DNA of 64,000 nt, from NCBI RefSeq assembly GCF_024868665.1, contig NC_079890.1:8442573-8506572 (forward strand). The letters are read 5' to 3'. This DNA is from Triplophysa rosa. Its lineage: Eukaryota > Chordata > Actinopteri > Cypriniformes > Nemacheilidae. A program made the position numbers and the translations under genes. Of this stretch, positions 57,337-64,000 are shown piece by piece (positions within the stretch are counted from its first letter, which is position 1; every line of letters starts with the position of its first letter). The notes under the pieces were generated by a model that was given only the letters and a program-made list of their open reading frames with translations, made no database searches and had not been told where the DNA came from.

Positions 57337-57890
57337 GTGAAATACTTTTCAGTAGCTCATAGATCTTTTGTTGAAAGGATTCCATATACATTGTACATTG
57401 AATGTGGCCCAAAACACACAATATTTTGTAATTGTTTGGCTGTGGAGTCCATCAGGTTCCTGGGCTCCACCATCTCAAAGGACCTGAAGTGGGAGACCCA
57501 CATGGGGCCCAACGAAGGTTGTTCTGTGTGCTTTAATCCCTGTCAGGTTTGCCTCGGCTACTCAGTTGATCACAAGTGGACAAGAACGTATAGTCCAGAT
57601 TGCTGAAAAGATCATTGGTGCTTTCTTTCCCACTCTTGTAAAGTGGAATCATTACAGACTTGATACACCCTGGACACAATATCTTTGAACTGTTGCCCTC
57701 TGGCCACTGCTTCAGAAGGAGTACTAGGGCATCTGGACATATTGCTTTTAATAAATTTGAATATTCACAAATTTCCAATCTATTTTACATACAGTATATT
57801 ACTTCTGTACTGTCTTTTACAGTTGTATTTTATTTATATTTTTACACATTTTGTATTTTGTTTTATTATTATGTGTCTGCTGATGCATTT
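57337..57890 (+). pseudogene. Captured LINE reverse-transcriptase C-terminal fragment (left arm)
   Basis: VESIRFLGSTISKDLKWETH is clearly the LINE segment also seen as [19 protein letters not shown] at 1680-3032. Later TLDTISLNCCPLATASEGVL corresponds to the [12 protein letters not shown] region. Intervening RT sequence is lost. It is duplicated in inverse at 58260-58800. Confidence 0.75.
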
Positions 57891-58014
57891 GGATGTCTGC
57901 ACTGGAAGCTTAAAAAAATACTGAAAACTGAAAACAAATAACTAAAATATATATATATAACCAATCGCAATTGGTTTGTAAAACCACTGAGTTGCATTTA
58001 CACCATTCTAACCA

Positions 58015-58255
58015 GCGGATGTCACCAGCGTGCGGTGTCCTGGCTGCACTGCGCATGTGCACGTTAAGTCATAATTTTGACTTTTTATCTCATAATTTTG
58101 ACTTTTTATCTCATAATTATGACTTTTTATCTCATAATTTTGACTTTTGATCTCATAATTTTGACTTTTTATCTCATAATTTTGACTTTTTATCTCACAA
58201 TTATGACTTTTTAGAGCCTGATTTTTTTTATCACGTGGCGGAAATGGGCTTCCAT
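58015..58255. repeat. Internal third copy of the element terminus
   Basis: AGCGGATGTCACCAGCGTGC, CTGCACTGCGCATGTGCACG, then TCATAATTTTGACTTTTTAT units, then TTAGAGCCTGATTTTTTTTA and TGGGCTTCCATA. This is the same order and orientation as the right terminus at 59560-59909. Confidence 0.85.
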
Positions 58256-58259
58256 ACAT

Positions 58260-58800
58260 CCAAATGCATCAGCAGACACATAATAATAAAACAGAGTACA
58301 AAATATATAAAAATATAAATAAAATACAACTGTAAATAGACAGTTGTACAGAAGTAATATACTGTATGTAAAATAGATTGGAAATTTGCGAATATTCAAA
58401 TTAATTAAAAGCAATATGTCCAGATGCTCTAATACTCCTTCTGAAGCACCGGCCATAGGGCAACAGTTCAAAGATGTTGTGTCCAGGGTGTATCAAGTCT
58501 GTAATGATTGCACTTTACAAGAGTGGGAAAGAAAGCACCAATGATTTTTTCAGCAATCTGGACTATCCGTTCTTGTCCACTTGTGATCAACTGAGTAGCC
58601 GAGGCAAACCTGACAGGGATTAAAGCACACAGAACAACCTTTGTTGGGCCCTATGTGGGTCTCCCACTTCAGGTCCTTTGAGATGGTGGAGCCCAGGAAC
58701 CTGAAGGACTCCACAGCCAAACAATTACAAAATATTGTGTGTTTTGGGCCACATTCAATGTACAATGTATATGGAATCCTTTCAACAAAAGATCTATGAG
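58260..58800 (-). pseudogene. Captured LINE fragment, inverse copy (right arm)
   Basis: The minus strand reads VESFRFLGSTISKDLKWETH and the rest of the same captured piece. It differs slightly from the left-arm copy (for example F for I and extra bases), so the arms have diverged a little. Confidence 0.75.
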
Positions 58801-59614
58801 CTACTGAAAAGTATTTTACTGGTTCCTATCTACCAGATAACATGCCTGCTGAAGCCAACAAACTACCAGTAAAAACCCAGAGAGGTTTCTATTGTGAAAC
58901 ATGCAGTAGTAGTAATATCATAGATTTGTGAAGCCATCTCTTAAATGCATAATTTTTGATGTATGATTTTGGAGGGCAAAAAATACACTGCTGTTTAAAA
59001 GTTCTAAAACACTTGAACGTTTGACTGAAATGTTTCTCATGGTCTTAAAATCTTTTAATCTGAAGATGTATGTTTAAATGTTTGAAATGACTTTAGTAGA
59101 CAAAAATTTAATCGTGGCAACATATTCATTTATTTTATTAGACGACAAAAATTGAGGACCAAATAAAAAAAGCAGCCAAGAAATGAATAGATGAAATTTC
59201 TGCCAATACTATTGAAAAATCTTCCTACAAGGTGAAATTTCAAGAAGCTGCTCGATCATGCCAAGAGTACAATTTTGGAAAGGGTGGCTACTTTGAATAT
59301 GCTACATATATTCTTTAGTCCTGCATATAGTTTTGATTTATTCTGGATGCTTTTAAACATAATTCCTAGATAAAGTTATGATGAATACTATAATTCTAAA
59401 ATGTGGCCTGTCAATTTGTAGTATTTTAGTAATTTTTCTGTTTGATGAGGCTTCTAAAATGGGACTTCGGATCAGTTCAAAACAAATGAATCAGGTTGCT
59501 TGTTTAAGCCTAATTAAATAAAATAAAAAATGTACAGTTATTTATATTTACACCGTATTAAGCAACGGATGTCGCAAGCGTGCAGTGTCTTGCCTGCACT
59601 GCGCATGTTAAATC

Positions 59615-59870
59615 ATAATTTCAATTTTTTATGTCATAATTACGATTTTCAATCTCATAATTTCGTTTTTTTTAATCTCATAATTATGACTTTTTATCTC
59701 ATAATTATGACTTGTTATCTCATAATCATGACTTTTCATCTCATAATTTCGATTTTTGTATCTCATAATTTCGATTTTTTATCTCATAATTTTGACTTTT
59801 TATCTCATAATTATGACTTTTATCTCATAATTTTGGTTTTTTTATCTCATAATTATGACTTTTTAGAGCC
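59615..59870. repeat. Right terminal array of 21-bp units
   Basis: Units such as CTCATAATTATGACTTTTTA and CTCATAATTTCGATTTTTTA mirror the left array, with fewer units and one shortened spacer. Confidence 0.92.
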
Positions 59871-59909
59871 TGATTTTTTTTTATCACGTGGCGGAATTGG
59901 GCTTCCATA

Positions 59910-60572
59910 TAAAAATGTGATGCTTCCATTAGAAAACAAACTGTTACAAATGTGAAAACGACCTCATTTTGCCCTTACCAAAATGGCGATCTGAAGTTGC
60001 TGTTTACCCACGCTAAATGAATCGCGTTTAAATGACGTAACCCATGAAAGCGCAAGAGATGATAGCTCAGTTTTACTGCGAAGACAGCATTTTACATATG
60101 GATTACTCTTGCGTATTTCAGACGTTTTAGTTTATTCACAGTAAGCAGCTATTACATCGTGTCCGTTGAACGTATGTTGCATGATCCTTTAGATCTTACC
60201 TGATTTTCCCAATTACAGTTTCTGAAGTCCAGCTGACGCCTGTGAACTTACTGATGAGTGATGAGATGTAGCAGTTTGTGTTCGCCTATAGTTCATTGTG
60301 AAGAAGATAATTTAACAACATCGCAGCGGTAAATATTACATATTCGAGAATTAGTAACAATACACTTATTGTTGTGGTTCATATTAATAACGGCTGTTGT
60401 AAACCCTAGATAGCTGTCTTTTGATTGTGGTGCATTTTTGGAGATCAGTCGCTTCGAAATTAAAAGGGTCGAATGCGTCTCAAGCTCTGCTACATTAAAT
60501 GAAAATAATCTATCAGCACTATTTTTTATTTATCATCATTTAAGATCTCTGGGAGATTAAAAGGACATCGAT
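59910..60572 (+). promoter_or_regulatory. trmt10a: Probable trmt10a promoter and 5' UTR
   Basis: AAAATGGCG at about 59980 is a YY1-type motif often seen just downstream of housekeeping start sites. GCAGCGGTAAAT at about 60325-60336 could be a 5' UTR donor, and CATCATTTAAG before 60544 an acceptor. The start codon is 60573. The foldback element ends only about 660 bp upstream of the ATG. All by context. Confidence 0.45.
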
Positions 60573-60724
60573 ATGGCAAGTGTACAGGATAATAACCTTG
60601 AATGTACAAACCATGAAAATGAAGTTGCAAAGAATGAAAAGGAGCAGACTGAAACATTGTCTAAAAGGCAAAGGAAAAGACTTCTCAAGAACCAGCAGTG
60701 GGAAGAACAGAGAGAACTTCGCAA
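60573..60724 (+). CDS. trmt10a: trmt10a coding exon 1
   Basis: Starts [20 protein letters not shown] at the ATG 60573-60575 and ends in RELR plus two bases before GTAAGC. The basic RKRLLK segment is typical of TRMT10A. Confidence 0.9.
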
Positions 60725-62984
60725 GTAAGCATTTACATTTATGCATTTGGCAGACACCTGGTTTCGAACCCATAACATTGGGGTTGCTAGCGCCATGCAC
60801 AATCGTGTGAGGGTCAGAAACAAAATGTAGTTGTATAAAATTTGGTTTGTGTTTCCATGGTTTACATTCCTGCAGGAGGAAACAGAAAGTTTTAAATTAA
60901 CAAGAAGTGTTTTATTTGGAAAACGCTTGTCAGTGGTTTTGGAGTTTAATGGTTTCATCTTGGATGCACAGGCAGAAGCGGAAAGAGAGAAAACAGCAGC
61001 GGAAGCTTGAGAGACAAGCGCAGGCTGAAGATGGTGTTGAGTGGACAGGAAAGAAGCGTATGCGCAGATCTGCAGAGCCCAGCTCTCTTAGGCTGGTGAT
61101 TGACTGCAGCTTTGATAGCCTTATGGTGCTCAAGGTAAGATGAGGCCTGGTTACAGAGAACTTCAACCTTTACCCTTGATGTCAAGTCAATTACTTTTTT
61201 TTAAACCATTGTTGTTTCTACGTTTTAGAAATGTAAAGAAAATAACTGCATATAACTGACATTTTATGTTTCAAACTGAGATTGCGATAAACAGGCCAAC
61301 ATTGAGGACTGCAGCTTTAAAGGAGCAATGTGGAGATTTTAGCCTAATCTAGCGGTGAGGTTGTGAATTGCAACCAACGCTCACCCCTCCCTTTTGAAGC
61401 ACTACGGTGGCTCTCACAAAAACTAAGATGTCGTTGCGTTTTCACATCTTTGCCGAAGGAGATAACATGCTCTTTAGAGCAGTTTGTTCATTTAGGGATA
61501 CTGTAGAAACATGGCGAATTCCATGCAAGGGGACACGCGGTGTATGTAGATAGAAATAGCTCATTCTAAGGTAATAAAAACATAACGCCTCATTATGTAA
61601 GGTCTTTATACACCTCTGAAGACATAGTATATGTATATTATATTACATTTCTGTCAATAGATACTCCAAGAAATTACACACTGGATCTTTAAAGGGATAG
61701 TTCACCCAAAATGAAAACTGTGTTCTCATTTACCACTCATTCATCACCCTCAAGTTGTTCCAAACCTGTATAAATTACTTTGTTCTGCTGAACAGAAGGA
61801 AGGATAGGATATGAAGGAAGATATTTGAAAGAATTTTCACATCTGGGACATCATTGACTACCACAGTAGGAAAATTTAAAATGGTAGTCAAGGGTGCCCC
61901 AGAACTGTTAGCTTTCTTAAATTCTTCAAAATAAATGTTGTGCTCAACAGAACAAATATTCAATATTTTTTTCTACTATGATAGTTAATGATGTCCCAGA
62001 AATGAAAATTGCTAACATTCTTACAAATGTCTTTATTTGTGTTCAACAGAACAAAGAAATGTATACAGGTTTGTTACAACTTGATTTTTATTTTTGGGTG
62101 TACTATCTCTTATCTTGACTGCAGTCGATATACTGCAATCCAATGAAGTATTGTAAATGACAATATAATTAACAACGATGGAAAAATATACAATAGTTGA
62201 TGTAAAGGTTCACAACCATCGGCAATGTAGTAACTAAACTAAGTGACCTAATTTAAGGGATTATCACCCCAACAAATAGCATTAATTAACAACCTTGGAG
62301 CAGCTTGTAGCTGTGTTAAAAAGTTTATACTTTTAACTATAATGTTATCATTGAAATCAATTCCCCTAACACCTGACTATTGTGCTCCTTTGCCATTGTA
62401 ACAATTACTTCTGAAAAATGTAATTTCATTATGAGGGAATTTTCATGTTTTATGAATGAAACTTGCATTTACTTTTTTTATTTGTCATTTTGTGTAGGAT
62501 GTCAAGAAACTTCACAAGCAGATTCAAAGGTGCTATGCTGAGAACAGACGAATACAACATCCTGTTCAGGCAAGGGTTTCCTTCATTAAAATGGGATCTG
62601 TAGCAAACCTATGTGCAAGGTTTCTGTTTAACGCAACATTTTGACCTCACAGTTTTACCTCACAAGTCACAGAGGTCAGCTAAAGCGGATCATGGATGAA
62701 ATTAACAAAGGTTGGGTGAACTGGAAGGTACGATATGAAATGTCGCTGAGAAATAATTTTAGATAATGAAAAGTAGTGACCTTAATGCATGTAACATTCT
62801 ATACAAGTCCATCCCTCATAAATGTCTATCTTAGGATGTCCATATCAAGACTGACCCATTTCATGAAATCATGAGCAAGGAGGACCTGGTCTACCTGACC
62901 TCAGATTCGCCCAATGTCCTGCAAGAACTGGATGAGGCCAAAGCTTATGTGATTGGGGGCCTGGTGGACCACAACCACCATAAA
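60573..62984 (+). CDS. trmt10a: trmt10a, tRNA (guanine-9) N1-methyltransferase A, first five coding exons (3'-partial)
   Basis: TRMT10A transfers methyl from SAM to N1 of G9 in tRNA, using a SPOUT-fold domain. Exons are 60573-60724, 60972-61134, 62498-62569, 62653-62727 and 62835-62984, all in one frame (about 205 residues). The N-terminus is short and acidic; a basic segment follows ([40 protein letters not shown]). The SPOUT domain begins [20 protein letters not shown] and continues with [20 protein letters not shown] and [20 protein letters not shown], then [10 protein letters not shown], which precedes the SAM-binding knot. The remaining SPOUT exons lie beyond the last visible donor (62985). 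TRMT10B and TRMT10C differ in their N-termini, and the c4orf54 neighbour supports the A paralogue. Confidence 0.93.
60733..60805. mobile_element. Deleted short interspersed repeat in trmt10a intron 1
   Basis: CATTTACATTTATGCATTTG followed by GGCAGACACCTGG and TTGCTAGCGCCATGCAC looks like the two ends of a common fish repeat with its centre missing. Weak resemblance only. Confidence 0.35.
60972..61134 (+). CDS. trmt10a: trmt10a coding exon 2
   Basis: The acceptor is ATCTTGGATGCACAG and the donor GTAAGA. It encodes the basic [14 protein letters not shown] run and the SPOUT start [13 protein letters not shown]. Confidence 0.93.
61135..61685. other. trmt10a: trmt10a intron 2, proximal part
   Basis: Unassigned intronic sequence. 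ACTGCAGCTTTAAAGGAGCA near 61310 and ACACTGGATCTTTAAAGG near 61680 suggest a further repeat between them, but I could not define its ends. Confidence 0.3.
61690..62110. mobile_element. MITE with AGGGATAGTTCACCC terminus in trmt10a intron 2
   Basis: TTTAAAGGGATAGTTCACCC at the left and TTTTTGGGTGTACTATCTCT at the right are imperfect inverted ends. Internal GTTGTTCCAAACCTGTATAA and GTATACAGGTTTGTTACAAC are inverted. This is a very common TTAA-type fish element. Confidence 0.75.
62498..62569 (+). CDS. trmt10a: trmt10a coding exon 3 (GC donor)
   Basis: The acceptor is TTTGTCATTTTGTGTAG. It reads [20 protein letters not shown] and HPVQ. The donor is CAG|GCAAGG, a GC-AG intron. The frame is preserved into exon 4. 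Confidence 0.92.
62653..62727 (+). CDS. trmt10a: trmt10a coding exon 4
   Basis: The acceptor is TTTTGACCTCACAG and the donor GTACGA. It encodes [20 protein letters not shown] and WVNWK. Confidence 0.93.
62835..62984 (+). CDS. trmt10a: trmt10a coding exon 5
   Basis: The acceptor is ATGTCTATCTTAG and the donor GTGAGT. It encodes [20 protein letters not shown] through [13 protein letters not shown], in phase 0 at both ends. Confidence 0.94.
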
Positions 62985-63635
62985 GTGAGTGCCTCATTAA
63001 GGTTAGAACTGAAAGAGGAATGTACTTTTAGTGGGCTAATTGAATACTTCAGATATAGTAATATATCTGACTTGGTCATTGATGGTCATGGCTTAGGACA
63101 CCCTTCAGGATAATGAGGTACGTTCCAGAGCATACCGACGCGGTGTACTAAAGTGGGCTTTTACCCCACAGTACACACTTGAGTTTAGATGTTCCGATAC
63201 CCTTTTCCCTTCCCAATACCTTTTTCGATACCTGGGCTCAGGGTATCGGCCGATACCGAGGACTGATCCTATACCTAGGTGTTTATCTGTGTACAGCTGT
63301 ATATACTACTAGCCCTGTATGAAGTGATAGAATTATATGTGCTTCAGACCTATCCCTTATTATAACATTAACAAATGCATACTGTAAACTAGAGTATTTT
63401 TATTATCTGACATTTGACTAGACATGTGCCCGGTTAACCGCGGTCACCACCAAATCCTGCTGAAATCGAGCTGGCTGCGATAATGCAAGGTATCGTTTAT
63501 TTTATTGATGCGTAGCTTGTCCGTGAAGGACAGCTCTGGGATCAGTAGAAATGCTGCTCGATCTAAAAGCAGTGCGAGTTTGAGTCACTTATAACGTGCA
63601 TTTGAAAAAGCAACACCCGTCAAACATGATCATTA
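62985..63635. other. trmt10a: trmt10a intron 5 with repeat fragments
   Basis: GTATCGGCCGATACCGAGGA (about 63244) and TGACTAGACATGTGCCCGG (about 63417) resemble ends of hAT-type elements, without visible partners. Confidence 0.35.
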
Positions 63636-63636
63636 T

Positions 63637-64000
63637 ACAGTGGCTTGCAAAAGTATTCATCCCCCTTCATTTTATTCACATTTTGTTATGCTGCTGCCTT
63701 ATCTTAAACTACTTTAAATGATTATTTTTTTACATTAATCTACACTCCATGCACAATAATGACAAAACAAAAAACAGATTTTTGACAGCTTTGCAAATTT
63801 ATTAAAAATAAAAAACAAAAATAAGTACATTGCATAAGTATTCATACCCTTTTCTGGGACACTTGAAATTTAGCTCAGAAGCATTAGTTTTGCTTGTTGA
63901 TGTTTATACACTTCGAGTGGCGTTAACCTGTGCCAAATTCAATTGAATAAGTATGATTTGGAGGCGCACATACCTCTCTATAAAGGGTGCAACAGCTGAA
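63637..64000. mobile_element. Tc1/mariner-like element, left end, cut by the window
   Basis: CAGTGGCTTGCAAAAGTATT after TA is a well-known Tc1-like inverted terminal repeat start. A second ATAAGTATTCATACCCTTTT lies about 195 bp inside. The transposase region would lie beyond the window. Confidence 0.65.

Larger units (their letters stand above)
56087..59909. mobile_element. Composite 3.8-kb foldback element with tandem-repeat termini
   Basis: The left arm (56087-57896) and right arm (58256-59909) are long reverse complements around a 359-bp spacer. The outer ends are TATGGAAGCCCATTTCCGCC and its complement, then an AGACTCTAAAAAGTC/GACTTTTTAGAGCC edge, then arrays of about 21-bp units. A third copy of this terminus, in right-end orientation, occupies 58015-58255 and abuts the start of the right arm. 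Both arms carry a captured LINE piece (57337-57890 and its mirror 58260-58800) and an unassigned 700-bp stretch. TA lies at both outer borders, but the true target duplication is uncertain. No transposase. Confidence 0.8.

Noticed and set aside
57337..58800. Host gene duplicated head-to-head inside the palindrome
   Set aside because: The coding similarity is to the LINE reverse-transcriptase C-terminus with large gaps and stops. It is captured retroelement sequence.

Overview
This is vertebrate nuclear DNA from a ray-finned fish, most likely a cypriniform or close relative. The evidence is intron-split vertebrate genes with GT-AG splice sites, teleost-type non-LTR retrotransposons with (TTGAG)n or (TTCTA)n tails, a tRNA-derived fish SINE, fish hAT, TTAA-type and Tc1-type terminal repeats, and long TG/CA microsatellites. 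There is no prokaryotic gene organisation. The species assignment is inference.

Three host genes lie on the + strand. (1) The last six coding exons of mllt3 (AF9) run from 3773 to 19846. They encode the serine/acidic linker and the C-terminal AHD domain, which recruits AF4-family proteins, DOT1L or CBX8/BCOR. The YEATS-domain exons lie upstream of the window. (2) A c4orf54-like gene occupies 46779-50945 as one 4.1-kb open exon ending in a DUF4585-type block. Its 5' end is puzzling: open reading frame continues upstream but is broken by stops and a probable frame change. (3) The first five coding exons of trmt10a (tRNA m1G9 methyltransferase) run from 60573 to 62984, and the gene continues past the window. 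c4orf54 and TRMT10A are also neighbours on human 4q23, which supports both calls.

Most of the rest is layered mobile DNA. The roughly 13-kb last intron of mllt3 (6739-19714) holds a hAT MITE with an 8-bp target duplication, the 5' part of an I/Nimb-like LINE with an SGNH-esterase ORF1, and a 3' LINE copy that was itself split by a second LINE. Between mllt3 and c4orf54 are a complete Ty3/gypsy element (23640-28313: two 180-bp LTRs, CTAGT target duplication, PBS, PPT), two more I/Nimb-like LINE copies, a solo-LTR-like element, a tRNA SINE, and a TTAA-flanked inverted-repeat transposon with a LINE in its loop. Between c4orf54 and trmt10a lies a 3.8-kb near-palindrome (56087-59909). Its ends carry tandem 21/42-bp self-complementary repeats, and it has captured a LINE fragment.

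I found no clearly new multi-gene system. The most unusual objects are the composite palindrome, the broken 5' end of the c4orf54-like frame, the young LTR element whose LTR differences are all CpG transitions, a spliceosomal-intron-like segment inside a LINE ORF1, and a palindromic MITE built on repeated GCTTAACGT motifs inside an ISL2EU-like transposon. All homology calls come from reading the sequence; no search was run.
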